NCBI RefSeq assembly: GCF_030248535.1
Contig: NZ_JAHGAJ010000008.1
Location: 124,001-188,000 of the forward strand
From: Vibrio sp. D404a
GTDB taxonomy: Bacteria > Pseudomonadota > Gammaproteobacteria > Enterobacterales > Vibrionaceae
Length of the DNA: 64,000 nt
Direction: 5' to 3'
Part shown: positions 36,287 to 44,854 of the stretch, piece after piece
Numbering within the stretch: the stretch's first letter is position 1
Layout of the letters: each line of letters opens with the position of its first letter
Made by a program: the position numbers and the translations under genes
The notes under the pieces: generated by a model
The model's input: only the letters and a program-made list of their open reading frames with translations
What the model was told of the DNA's origin: nothing
The model's database searches: none

Positions 36287-37306
36287 TTAGGCTCTCACAG
36301 GTTGAATTTCGTTTAAGTTAAATAGCAACTCCAGCTGGCTTCCGTTCGCCAGTAGACGCTCAGAAGAACGGTTAAGCAAATCAACGGTCAGCTCACACTC
36401 ATCCACATCCACTTGATAACGAATCACGTTACCCAACAGCTGATGATTACGGATCGTAGCCGTTTTTGGTGCTGAAATATGTGCACCGTATTGTCTTCCC
36501 TGCTCTTTAACGTAAATCGACTCTGGGCGAATCGCCACCTTCCAATCAGTATCGATATCGAAAAGTTGCTTGGCTTTATTGGCTTGAACCAGATTGTAGT
36601 GACCCATGAATCCGGCAACAAACTCGTTAGCAGGTTGAGTGTAAATCTCTTCTGGTGTGCCCGCTTGAACGATCTCGCCCTTGTTCATCAAGAAGATGCG
36701 GTCAGACATGATCATCGCCTCTTCTTGGTCGTGAGTTACAAAGATGGTGGTGAGATCCATCTCTTTTTGAATATCACGGATCTGCTGACGCAGGTGCTTA
36801 CGAATCTTGGCGTCCAACGCCGACAATGGCTCATCCAATAACAAGATGCGTGGTTTCACCACTAAGGCTCTGGCTAAAGCGACACGCTGACGCTGACCAC
36901 CCGATAACTGATGCGGATAAAAGCTCTCTTTTCCTTTGAGATCCACCAGCTCAATCACTTTAGCCACTTCGCGCTTGATCTCATCGCCAGACAGCTTTTT
37001 CATCTTAAGGCCAAAGGCGATGTTGCCCTCTACCGTCATGTTTGGGAACAGTGCATAGGATTGAAAAACCATGCCGATGCCACGCTGCTGTGGTGCTTGG
37101 TGGGTAATCTCTTCACCATTCACCCAGATCTCGCCGCCATCAACAGGGTTAAGACCCGCCAAGCTACGCAGCAGAGTGGATTTACCACAACCACTTGGTC
37201 CAAGCAGGGTGATGAACTCACCCTTCTCAATCGAAAATTGAATGTCTTCGAAAACGGTATTGTCGCCGAAACTTTTCGTTAGATTGTGTGCGTTTACATA
37301 ACTCAT
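36287..37306 (-). CDS. ABC transporter ATPase (PotA/FbpC/PhnT-like)
   Basis: A 339-residue ATPase of the importer class. Walker A is GPSGCGKST, the Q-loop QSYALFPNM, the signature LSGGQRQRVALARAL, and Walker B ILLLDEPLSALD. A C-terminal TOBE-type domain starts near residue 240. I use the ATG at 37306, whose first base overlaps the permease stop codon and which has GGAG seven bases ahead; an upstream in-frame start at 37342 lacks support. It drives the two permeases encoded upstream. Confidence 0.9.
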   Translation of the reverse strand: MSYVNAHNLTKSFGDNTVFEDIQFSIEKGEFITLLGPSGCGKSTLLRSLAGLNPVDGGEIWVNGEEITHQAPQQRGIGMVFQSYALFPNMTVEGNIAFGLKMKKLSGDEIKREVAKVIELVDLKGKESFYPHQLSGGQRQRVALARALVVKPRILLLDEPLSALDAKIRKHLRQQIRDIQKEMDLTTIFVTHDQEEAMIMSDRIFLMNKGEIVQAGTPEEIYTQPANEFVAGFMGHYNLVQANKAKQLFDIDTDWKVAIRPESIYVKEQGRQYGAHISAPKTATIRNHQLLGNVIRYQVDVDECELTVDLLNRSSERLLANGSQLELLFNLNEIQPVRA

Positions 37307-38091
37307 TATTTGACTCCACGGCTGAAACGACTTGCCATCCAAGTCAGTAAGAAAATGAATAGGAAGTAGGTCATCACCAAGGCAGAGGTAAAGTGGCCGC
37401 TGGTTTGACGCATGTTATATAGATAGATTTGTAGCGTCTCGTAGCGTGTTCCAACCAAGATGTTGGCAAACACGAACTCACCCAATAGGAACGAGAACGA
37501 GAGAAACAGAGAAGCCATCAAGCCCTTCTTAAGGTTTGGCAAAATAATCAATAAGAAAGCCTTAGTGGTGCTCGCGCCAAGAAGGTGAGCAGCATCCATT
37601 AGGTCTTGCAGATTGATCGCCTCAAAACTGTTAGCAATGGCGCGATACATGAATGGCAGAGCAATGGTGAAGTAGGTACCAATCAAGATCCAAGGTGTAC
37701 CAATCAGCGAGATTTCACTGTCGGCGTAGAGCTGCAACAGGCCAACCGACGACACCACTGGCGGCACGGCAAACGGCAGTAAGATCATGATATTCATCAG
37801 CTTATCAAGCTTAGGAAAGTAGTAGAACACCACGAAAATCGCTGGAAGAATCAGCACCACACTCAGTGTTAGCGCAGCAATACAGATAAACAACGATCGA
37901 CCAAAGGCTTGCAAGAAGCGAGGGTCTGTCAGCAGGCTGACGTACCAGTCCAACGTAAAGCCATCAGGAAGGATGGTTGCCCCCCAACGAGATGAAATTG
38001 AATAGATAAAGGTAGCTAAGATCGGAATCAGCATGATGCCAACGATCGAGAAAACCACCAATTTATGAAAGCGAGTATTAACGTTTTGCAT
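37306..38091 (-). CDS. ABC transporter permease 2
   Basis: A 261-residue inner-membrane permease with six hydrophobic segments and the coupling loop AAHLLGASTTKAFLLIILPNLKKG. Its start codon overlaps the stop of the first permease by one base and its own stop overlaps the ATPase start, so the genes are translationally coupled. It belongs to the PotC/PhnV type of the family-1 importers. Confidence 0.88.
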   Translation of the reverse strand: MQNVNTRFHKLVVFSIVGIMLIPILATFIYSISSRWGATILPDGFTLDWYVSLLTDPRFLQAFGRSLFICIAALTLSVVLILPAIFVVFYYFPKLDKLMNIMILLPFAVPPVVSSVGLLQLYADSEISLIGTPWILIGTYFTIALPFMYRAIANSFEAINLQDLMDAAHLLGASTTKAFLLIILPNLKKGLMASLFLSFSFLLGEFVFANILVGTRYETLQIYLYNMRQTSGHFTSALVMTYFLFIFLLTWMASRFSRGVK

Positions 38092-38993
38092 TAGCTTTTC
38101 TTCCCTGCATAACTCTTACTGATAAGCCATTGGTTGATCACGGTAATGAATGCCAGAATCGCCATTAAGATCACTGAAATCGCCGCTGCCAGATTAGGCT
38201 CAAGGAACAGATCGCCCGAAACCAAGCTCGCGATTCGAATGGTTATCACGTTGTAGTTACCAGAAGTGAGCGCATAGACACTTGCGTACGCACCGATCGC
38301 ATTAGCGATAAGAATAATAAAGGTGCCGAAGAGCGCTGGAGACAACACTGGAAGGCCGACCTTGAGCCAATACTGCCAAGTTTTCGCGCCAAGTAGCGCC
38401 GAAGCCGCTTGCCAATCATCACTCAACGCATCAAAGGCAGGGTATAACAAGAGCACTGCCAATGGGATCTGGAAATAGATATAGATCGCCAATAAGCCCC
38501 ATTTGCCATACAGATCAAAATCTCCCAATAGACCATATTGCTTTAGCAGCAGGGTAACGGCGCCATTAGTGCCTAGGATGATGATGAAAGCGAACGACAG
38601 AGGCACACCCGCAAAGTTGCTGCTCATGTTGGTAAAGGCAATCACACCATCGCGAATCTTGCAGTCAACGCGGCGTAGAGAAGAAACCAACAATGTCGCA
38701 ATCGCCAAGCCGAAAACACTCGACCACAGCGACAACCAAAGGCTATTGCCAAACGCCTGCATCATAAAGGCGGAATCGAACACCTCAATGTAGTTTTCAA
38801 GCGACAACTCACCGTCGTAAAAGAAGCTGTTAATCAGCACCCAAACCATAGGTGCTAATTGAAACAGGTAGAAAAACAGCGCGAAAGGAACCAACCATAA
38901 AACAGGCTTAAAGCGCTTAAGCCAAGACTGTACTGGTTTAGACGTATTGGCTTTTAATGAATTCGGTTTTTGCGTGATGGCAGAACTGCTCAT
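38091..38993 (-). CDS. ABC transporter permease 1
   Basis: A 300-residue inner-membrane permease with six predicted segments after a polar N-terminal tail of about 35 residues. The coupling loop is ASALLGAKTWQYWLKVGLPVLSPA. It overlaps the upstream hydrolase gene by four bases (ATGA). It forms a heterodimer with the next permease, as in PotB/PotC or PhnU/PhnV. Confidence 0.88.
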   Translation of the reverse strand: MSSSAITQKPNSLKANTSKPVQSWLKRFKPVLWLVPFALFFYLFQLAPMVWVLINSFFYDGELSLENYIEVFDSAFMMQAFGNSLWLSLWSSVFGLAIATLLVSSLRRVDCKIRDGVIAFTNMSSNFAGVPLSFAFIIILGTNGAVTLLLKQYGLLGDFDLYGKWGLLAIYIYFQIPLAVLLLYPAFDALSDDWQAASALLGAKTWQYWLKVGLPVLSPALFGTFIILIANAIGAYASVYALTSGNYNVITIRIASLVSGDLFLEPNLAAAISVILMAILAFITVINQWLISKSYAGKKS

Positions 38994-39835
38994 AGTGCTA
39001 ACAATTCCTGAGTGTAAGATTTATCGTGTTCTATATTGAGAAGCTGGCACACAGTGCCGCAGATGTCGGTCTGCTTAACTTGGCACTCTTGGTGAGTGAA
39101 TTTGTCGCCAATCACGAAGAAAGGCACCTCTCGCTCTTCAGACAGAATCCCACCATGAGAAAGGTCATCGTTCATGCCGTGGTCGCTGGTCACAATCACT
39201 TGATAACCATCTTCAACCCACTCCTTGATGTAGTTAGACAAGAAGATATCCGCCCCGCGCGCACTGTTGCGATACTGGCGCGAATCTAGGCCATGCTTAT
39301 GTCCCATATCATCGATATTCATCGGATGGATCAACAAGAAATCCGGTTGGTAGGTTAAACGCAGGTGTTCTGCGTCGAGAAACAGCGCCTCATCTGGGTA
39401 GTGGTCCCAGTGGTAGAAACAGCCATGTTGAATGTTCAGATTCTCATCATGAGTAAATCGGTCACGAACCGGATCAAATGGCGCACGATTGTACAACTCA
39501 CTCACCCAGTGATATGCCGCTGCAGCGGTGGTTTTACCCTGAGCTTTGGCCAAGCTAAAGATCGACTCGTGATGTGAAAGGCGCACAATCTGATTGTTTA
39601 CAATGCCGCTCTCGACCGGGCGTACCCCAGTTAAGATGCACTCATACAGTGGGCGTGACATAGATGGCAGTTCGCACTGCACTGGATAAAGCGTCGCGCG
39701 CATTTTGCCTTGCGAGTCGCTTTGTGAATCATTCTGATGACTCAGTTCTAGAAGACCATTCAGGTAGCCCATGCAATTACGGGCTACCTGATAATTCAGT
39801 CCATCTAGAACAACAAGGATGACCTTATTGCTCAT
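38990..39835 (-). CDS. Alkaline-phosphatase-superfamily hydrolase (nucleotide pyrophosphatase/phosphodiesterase-like)
   Basis: A 281-residue metal hydrolase without signal peptide, so cytoplasmic. The metal site begins with VVLDGLN (Asp11); the nucleophile Ser is in LPSMSRPLYECILTG (Ser58 or Ser60), where relatives have Thr or Ser. Two more metal-binding segments are HPMNIDDMGHKHG and VTSDHGMNDD, then SHGG. Such enzymes cut phosphomonoesters, phosphodiesters or some phosphonates. Encoded inside an ABC importer operon with a HAD phosphatase, it probably acts on the imported compound first. The exact bond cleaved cannot be read from sequence. Confidence 0.85.
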   Translation of the reverse strand: MSNKVILVVLDGLNYQVARNCMGYLNGLLELSHQNDSQSDSQGKMRATLYPVQCELPSMSRPLYECILTGVRPVESGIVNNQIVRLSHHESIFSLAKAQGKTTAAAAYHWVSELYNRAPFDPVRDRFTHDENLNIQHGCFYHWDHYPDEALFLDAEHLRLTYQPDFLLIHPMNIDDMGHKHGLDSRQYRNSARGADIFLSNYIKEWVEDGYQVIVTSDHGMNDDLSHGGILSEEREVPFFVIGDKFTHQECQVKQTDICGTVCQLLNIEHDKSYTQELLAL

Positions 39836-39863
39836 GATTTATTCTCTTGCTAACTAACGGGGA

Positions 39864-40946
39864 TTACTGCTGATGAATCAGAACGCTTTCTTGCCATTGA
39901 CGTGGCAGGCGACGCGCTGATTTTTCCCATGCTGAGAAGTCAGACACAGGGTGAACATTGCCGTACTCTTCGTTAGCAATAAGCTTGTCTTGTACCGATT
40001 GAGGCAGAGTCACATTGGTTCGGATTGGACGTGCATAACCTTCTGCTAGGTTGATTTGGCCTTGGTCGCTGAAGATGTATTCACGAGCCAGTTTTGCTGC
40101 ATTTGGGTTTTGCGCGTACTTGTTGATGATGGTGGTGTAACCAGAGATCACAGAGCCATCTTGTGGAATGTTAACGCTGAAGCGCTCACGGTCGATCTTG
40201 TCACGGTAGTTCAACGCGTTGAAATCCCACATAATCGCCACTTCAACTTCGCCCTTTTCTAGGTTAGCAATGTTTGGATCTGTGTAAGACAGACGACCCT
40301 GCTTCGCTAGCTCAGCAAAGAATTTGATCGCAGGCTTCAGGTTTGACTCATCACCACCGTTAGCAAAGGCTGCTGCCAGTACTGCGTTGTTCGCTTGCGC
40401 CGCAACGCCTACGTCACCCACAGTCACTTTGTAGTCACCCTCAAGGATATCGCTCCAAGACTTAGGAGCATCTTTTACAAGGTTGTTGTTTGAGATGAAT
40501 GAGATAGTACCGGTGTATGCTAACGCCCAGTGACCGTCTTTGTCTTTTGCCCACTCAGGAATGTCATCCCAAGTTGACGGCTTGTAGGGTTGAGTGACTT
40601 CTTTGTTTACCGCAACACGCGCGAAAGCAAAACCAACATCACCGATATCCGCTGTCGCATTGCGTTTCTCAGCTTCAAATTTTGCAATCTCTTGTGCTGA
40701 GCTCATGTCTGTATCTTGGTGCTTTAACCCGTAGTTGGCTTTTAAGTCAGCCCACGTGCCTTTCCAGTTTGCCCAACTATCAGGCATACCCACACTGTAA
40801 ACTGCACCCTCTTCTTTCGCGGCTTTTACTAATGCATCTAAATCTGCATCATTCGCCATTGCTGGCATAGACAGTGTCGCTGTCATTAAAGTCGCACCAA
40901 TCAGTTTTGATGGCGTTAAAGGTGCACGGCTAAGCAAAGTTTTCAT
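39864..40946 (-). CDS. ABC transporter substrate-binding protein (family 1)
   Basis: A 360-residue periplasmic binding protein with a signal peptide ending about TLSMPAMA (residue 31). The mature part resembles the iron/polyamine/2-aminoethylphosphonate class (AKEEGAVYSVGMPDSW, FEAEKRNATADIGDVGFA, VAIMWDFNALNY). It is first in the six-gene operon. A candidate operator copy lies 25 bp upstream of its start. No metal-binding Tyr pair typical of ferric-binding proteins is obvious, so an organic ligand is more likely. Confidence 0.87.
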   Translation of the reverse strand: MKTLLSRAPLTPSKLIGATLMTATLSMPAMANDADLDALVKAAKEEGAVYSVGMPDSWANWKGTWADLKANYGLKHQDTDMSSAQEIAKFEAEKRNATADIGDVGFAFARVAVNKEVTQPYKPSTWDDIPEWAKDKDGHWALAYTGTISFISNNNLVKDAPKSWSDILEGDYKVTVGDVGVAAQANNAVLAAAFANGGDESNLKPAIKFFAELAKQGRLSYTDPNIANLEKGEVEVAIMWDFNALNYRDKIDRERFSVNIPQDGSVISGYTTIINKYAQNPNAAKLAREYIFSDQGQINLAEGYARPIRTNVTLPQSVQDKLIANEEYGNVHPVSDFSAWEKSARRLPRQWQESVLIHQQ

Positions 40947-40970
40947 TGTCTCTATCCTTCTGGACTAGGT

Positions 40971-40983
40971 CAGTAAGTTCACT
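40971..40983. promoter_or_regulatory. Candidate GntR/UTRA operator, copy 1
   Basis: TGGACTAGGTCAG, 25 bp upstream of the binding-protein start. It matches copy 2 at 41143-41155 in 12 of 13 bases and resembles the PhnF/PhnR-type operator TGGTCTAGACCA in 9 of 12 positions. Confidence 0.6.
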
Positions 40984-41142
40984 TTGTATGCTATAGGCCG
41001 AGTATTACGATTTATGGGAACTTATTTGACAGTTCGAATGCATTTCTATGGCAGATATATTTCAAAAGCATGACTTTTAAGCGCAAAGGACTGTCACATT
41101 GCTGTTAAATAAAAGACCTATACTGGTAACAACACCGAATCA

Positions 41143-41155
41143 TGGACTAGATCAG
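41143..41155. promoter_or_regulatory. Candidate GntR/UTRA operator, copy 2
   Basis: TGGACTAGATCAG ends two bases before the regulator's ATG and lies downstream of a TATACT hexamer (41119-41124). Binding here would block the regulator's own promoter. Confidence 0.6.
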
Positions 41156-41157
41156 AA

Positions 41158-41886
41158 ATGAGAATGCCGGGCAATAGCCACTCAGAGACACAACTGGGAA
41201 AGATCAAAAACAGTATCCGAGAACAGATTCAATCAGGGATCTATAAAGAGGGGCAAAAGCTGCCATCAGAGCGCGTGCTTAGCGAACTCTTCTCCACAAC
41301 ACGCATCACCCTCAAAGACGCTCTTATCTCATTAGAGACAGAGGGGCTTATTTACCGTGAAGAGAGACGGGGTTGGTTTGTCTCTCCCGAGCGCATCCGC
41401 TACAACCCGCTGTCGCGTTCTCACTTTCATCAAATGATCCGAGAGCAGAACCGCATCGCTGAGACTCGCCTCATCAATACTCGATCTGAAATGGCAGCAG
41501 GTGAATACGCGAAAGCGCTAGAAGTCAAGAGCATTACCCCCATTCATGTGATTGAGCGACTGCGCTACATTGATGGCCGAGTAGTATTGTTCGTTGAGAA
41601 CGTGCTTAAAGCGCCCCTGTTTCAAGACATACTCTCTCACGACCTTAAGATGTCGCTCACCGATATCTACAAAAAGAACTATGGTTATGAAACCCAGCGT
41701 TCACGGTTTGATGTGATTCCCACCTCGGCACCCGCCCATGTCGCCAAGGCACTTAATCTCTCTGAGGGGCAACCTGTACTGAAGATCTGCCGCGTCAACT
41801 ACAAGCAAGACGGCGAATTGATGGACTGTGAATTTGAATACTGGCGCCCAGACTCGGTAGTAATTCATATTGATAGCATTGGCTAA
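41158..41886 (+). CDS. GntR/UTRA regulator, PhnR/PhnF-like
   Basis: A 242-residue regulator. The winged helix spans about 10-78 (KLPSERVLSELFSTTRITLKDALISLETEGLI). The UTRA domain has IHVIERLRYIDGRVVLFVENVL and ends in LMDCEFEYWRPDSVVIHI. The linker YNPLSRSHFHQMIREQNR is typical of regulators of phosphonate-type uptake operons. It is divergent from the transporter operon, and both transcripts start beside the same 13-bp motif, which supports autoregulation and control of the operon. The effector is probably the imported compound or a phosphorylated product. Confidence 0.87.
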   Translation: MRMPGNSHSETQLGKIKNSIREQIQSGIYKEGQKLPSERVLSELFSTTRITLKDALISLETEGLIYREERRGWFVSPERIRYNPLSRSHFHQMIREQNRIAETRLINTRSEMAAGEYAKALEVKSITPIHVIERLRYIDGRVVLFVENVLKAPLFQDILSHDLKMSLTDIYKKNYGYETQRSRFDVIPTSAPAHVAKALNLSEGQPVLKICRVNYKQDGELMDCEFEYWRPDSVVIHIDSIG

Positions 41887-41915
41887 TATCGTGATGGTAT
41901 TACTTCATTATTAAC

Positions 41916-41945
41916 AAAAACTCCGACCTTAGCGTTGGAGTTTTG
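41916..41945 (+). terminator. Rho-independent terminator after the regulator
   Basis: A 7-bp stem with one wobble (41921-41927 with 41934-41940), T run. Nearly the same sequence as the terminator at 35575-35606. Confidence 0.75.
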
Positions 41946-42078
41946 GTTGATAAGTTTTGTTGGTAGTAGTGGGGTTATTCAACTCTAAACAATGCAAAAC
42001 ACAATTTATAAAAAACACTGTGCAATTCAAGTCTGCTTTGGTTACTATTGGTGCGACTTATGAATGGAGTAAGGTTTT

Positions 42079-42501
42079 ATGATCAAAGTGATTGCACCGT
42101 TATTGCTGGCATTTTCTGGGTACGCCCTGAGTGCAGGAACTTCAAGCACTGAGAGTTCAAGTGCAGAGAGCTTAAATTCAAACAGCTTGAATACAAACAG
42201 CCCGGATGTATTTGATATCAATTCGATTCAGAACCTACCAATTCAAAGTCTATCGACTCAAAACGTACTAACTGCACCAAAGCAGAATCATGAGTGTCAA
42301 AGCATCGTGTGTAGCAACTACACTTCTTTCGATACCAGTTCGACATCTAATGACGACAACATCACCGTGGTTAGCGTGCCTGAAAGAAACTCCAATGAAA
42401 CCCTCGATGCGATTGGCAGTGCCCTCTACATCATTGGTGAGATAGGCTTTGCAGAGAATCTATCTGGGCCAGACTATCGCAACAGCTCTTCTAACTACTA
42501 G
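42079..42501 (+). CDS. Ser/Asn-rich small secreted protein
   Basis: A 140-residue protein with a signal peptide (MIKVIAPLLLAFSGYALSA). Residues 20-65 are low complexity, rich in Ser, Asn and Thr, with short repeats such as SLNSNSLNTNS and LPIQSLSTQN. Two cysteines (ECQSIVC) could form a disulphide. AAGG lies seven bases before the ATG. I recognise no family. It stands alone between the regulator and the qnr gene; a periplasmic or surface role is possible. Confidence 0.65.
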   Translation: MIKVIAPLLLAFSGYALSAGTSSTESSSAESLNSNSLNTNSPDVFDINSIQNLPIQSLSTQNVLTAPKQNHECQSIVCSNYTSFDTSSTSNDDNITVVSVPERNSNETLDAIGSALYIIGEIGFAENLSGPDYRNSSSNY

Positions 42502-42584
42502 GGCTACTAACTGACAATGCCCCTAACTGATTGCCGGCACAAATGAGCGCTTGAGTCACTCCATTTTAGCTAGCCACAACACGT

Positions 42585-43241
42585 TTAGTCCGGCATCACC
42601 ACAATACCCATAGCTTCAAGCAATTGATCTTGTTGCCATTCTGCGATTTGAACACCTGTCATATCCACCCTTTTCGGGTTAAGCCCCTCTAGCTCAGCAT
42701 GACATAGGTTTGCGCCTTGGAAACTAAATTGAGTCCAAGCATCTTCTGAAAAAACACCGCGACTCAAGTCTGATCCTTTCATTGATGCACCGACTAAGTG
42801 TGCACCTATCCAGCGGTTTTCAAACAGCTCGCATTTTTCTAAATTGGCGCTTTCTAGGTTTGTATAGGATAAGTTACAGCCGGTGATATAAGCCGAGCAA
42901 AAGAACACTTTTTGCGTCACATAGTTGGAAAAATTCGCTCGGTGGAAGTTGGCTCCCTTCAGGTCACACTCTCTCAACTCGATGCCAAAACAGTTGGCGT
43001 TGCTAAAGTTAGCCATAGCAAGTTGGCAATGTTGGAAACTGGCGTCTCTCAGGTCAGCCAGTTTGAACTGACACCCTTCCATATCGGAAGACGCAACGAA
43101 TTTGCAGTGCTTAAACGTCGCCTCTCTCAAATCCGCACTCTGAAAATTACACTCAATGAATACGCAAGAATCAAAAACAAGATGAGATAAGTCTTGATGC
43201 GAAAAATCGTGGTGTTGGTAAGTGTGCTTATGTGTCTTCAT
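42585..43241 (-). CDS. qnr: Qnr-family pentapeptide repeat protein
   Basis: A 218-residue right-handed beta-helix protein, exactly the usual Qnr length when started at the ATG at 43241, which has AGGAG six bases ahead (an in-frame GTG at 43247 is less likely). It consists of A(D/N)LxX repeats with the single Gly-type break typical of Qnr. Blocks shared with QnrA and QnrVC families include ANCFGIELRECDLKGANF, FCSAYITGCNL, LEKCELFENRWIGA, GSDLSRG and the C-terminal helix QDQLLEAMGIVVMPD for dimerisation. Such proteins mimic DNA and protect gyrase and topoisomerase IV from quinolones. No LexA box or integron attC site is nearby, so it looks like a native chromosomal gene. Confidence 0.93.
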   Translation of the reverse strand: MKTHKHTYQHHDFSHQDLSHLVFDSCVFIECNFQSADLREATFKHCKFVASSDMEGCQFKLADLRDASFQHCQLAMANFSNANCFGIELRECDLKGANFHRANFSNYVTQKVFFCSAYITGCNLSYTNLESANLEKCELFENRWIGAHLVGASMKGSDLSRGVFSEDAWTQFSFQGANLCHAELEGLNPKRVDMTGVQIAEWQQDQLLEAMGIVVMPD

Positions 43242-43567
43242 GATCACTCCTCAATTGAACTGCCAGAAAAGTAACACCGGATAATCATCGAGTCACGTTT
43301 TTAAAACCCTTTAAAAACATACATTTAAAATACCCCAAAATCGCCAATTTAAGGCACCTAGAAGCGATTTTAACAGGGTGTTTTTTTGATTTTCTTATGC
43401 ACCTTTGCAGAAAAAAGTTTAATCAAACTGAGAGGCGCTCAGAAAGAAAGAGGTTCTACAGCGCTAAAACCTGAGTAAACTCGTGAAAAGCACCATTTAC
43501 ATTGTAAATCCGCACAAAAAAAGAGCACTCAATGGTGCTCTTTGCTAATTAAAATGAATGACTTGGG
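43242..43567. other. 326-bp intergenic region between qnr and gabT
   Basis: It contains the qnr promoter side (AT-rich with several A and T runs at 43300-43420) and the gabT terminator at 43516-43545. I see no LexA-type palindrome, attC site or small gene. Confidence 0.55.
43516..43545 (-). terminator. Rho-independent terminator of the polyamine operon
   Basis: A perfect 8-bp stem (43521-43528 with 43535-43542); A run upstream reads as T run on the minus strand. Confidence 0.8.
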
Positions 43568-44839
43568 TTACGCGACTTCAAGAATGATCTTCTCGAGCTT
43601 ATCTAAGCCTTCGCTAAGAACCTCAGACTCGATCGTCAATGGTGGCAGTAAGCGAATTACGTTCGCTTTCACACCACAAGACAGCAGAATTAAGCCATTC
43701 TCTTGTGCCTTGCTAATAACGGCCTTAGTGAGATCTTGCAGAGGTTTGCCCGTTTCAGGACAAGCAAACTCAATCGCCATCATCGCACCCGTAGTACGGA
43801 TTTCACCAATTGCAGGTACAGACTCTTGAAGCTTAGTCATACGAGCATTAACCACCTCACCAATGCCCATCGCTTTCGCACACAGCTGCTCTTCTTCGAT
43901 AATTTTAAGAACCTCAAGACCCGCAACACAACCTAGAGGTGAACCTGCGTATGTACCACCAAGGCCGCCCGGCAGTGCCGAATCCATCACATCCGCTTTG
44001 CCTACCACAGCAGAGATAGGGAAACCGCCTGCGATGCCTTTTGCCATGGTCATCATGTCTGGTTCAATGCCTAAATATTCCGTAGCAAACATTTTACCGG
44101 TACGCGCAAAACCCGTTTGGATTTCGTCAGCAATGAGCATGATGCCGTGCTTATCACACACTTCACGTAGCCCTTGTGCGAATTCAGCAGGTGCTTTGTA
44201 GAAGCCCCCTTCGCCTTGCACAGGTTCAAAGATGATAGCCGCTACGCGTGATGGCTCGATATCACATGCGAACAGGTCTTCAAGCGCTTGCAGGCTCTGC
44301 TCAGTGCTCACGCCATGGAAGGCATTTGGGTATGGTGCATGGAAGATCTCATTCGGGAAAGGACCAAAGCCCGCTTTGTATGGCGCGACTTTACCTGTCA
44401 GGCCCATCGTCATATTTGTACGACCGTGGAAACCACCTTTGAATGCAATAACGCCACTACGACCAGTATGAGCACGTGCCACTTTCACTGCGTTCTCTAC
44501 TGCCTCTGCGCCCGTGGTTAGGAAAATCGCTTTCTTTTCACTATCGCCCGGTGCAAGTTCAGTAAGCTTTTCCGCCAGCTCAACGAACGAAGCGTACGGT
44601 GTCACCATCGCACAAGTATGGGAGAAGTTATCCAGCTGCGCTTTCACCGCTTCACTGATGCGTTTGTTTGAGTGACCGGTATTGGTTACCGCAATGCCTG
44701 CAGCAAAATCGATGTATTTGTTGCCATCTACGTCCCATACATGGGCGTTCTCTGCTTTCTCAACGTAAAGTGGATAAAGTGCGCCCATACCTTGAGCGAT
44801 TACTTGGCTTCTTCTTTGGTGTAGTTGTTGGTTAGTCAT
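43568..44839 (-). CDS. gabT: 4-Aminobutyrate aminotransferase
   Basis: A 423-residue class III aminotransferase transferring the amino group of GABA to 2-oxoglutarate, giving succinate semialdehyde. The N-terminus (WDVDGNKYIDFAAGIAVTNTGH), TTGAEAVENAVKVAR (cofactor phosphate loop), GGFHGRTNMTMGLTG, LIADEIQTGFARTG (PLP Asp) and MMTMAKGIAGGFP (Schiff-base Lys) all match GabT/PuuE. It is last in the minus-strand polyamine cluster and feeds the adjacent dehydrogenase. Confidence 0.93.
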   Translation of the reverse strand: MTNQQLHQRRSQVIAQGMGALYPLYVEKAENAHVWDVDGNKYIDFAAGIAVTNTGHSNKRISEAVKAQLDNFSHTCAMVTPYASFVELAEKLTELAPGDSEKKAIFLTTGAEAVENAVKVARAHTGRSGVIAFKGGFHGRTNMTMGLTGKVAPYKAGFGPFPNEIFHAPYPNAFHGVSTEQSLQALEDLFACDIEPSRVAAIIFEPVQGEGGFYKAPAEFAQGLREVCDKHGIMLIADEIQTGFARTGKMFATEYLGIEPDMMTMAKGIAGGFPISAVVGKADVMDSALPGGLGGTYAGSPLGCVAGLEVLKIIEEEQLCAKAMGIGEVVNARMTKLQESVPAIGEIRTTGAMMAIEFACPETGKPLQDLTKAVISKAQENGLILLSCGVKANVIRLLPPLTIESEVLSEGLDKLEKIILEVA

Positions 44840-44854
44840 TGTTTTGTCCTTAAA

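Noticed and set aside
43242..43567. LexA box or integron attC site near qnr
   Set aside because: No CTGT-N8-ACAG-type palindrome and no attC-like inverted repeats were found.
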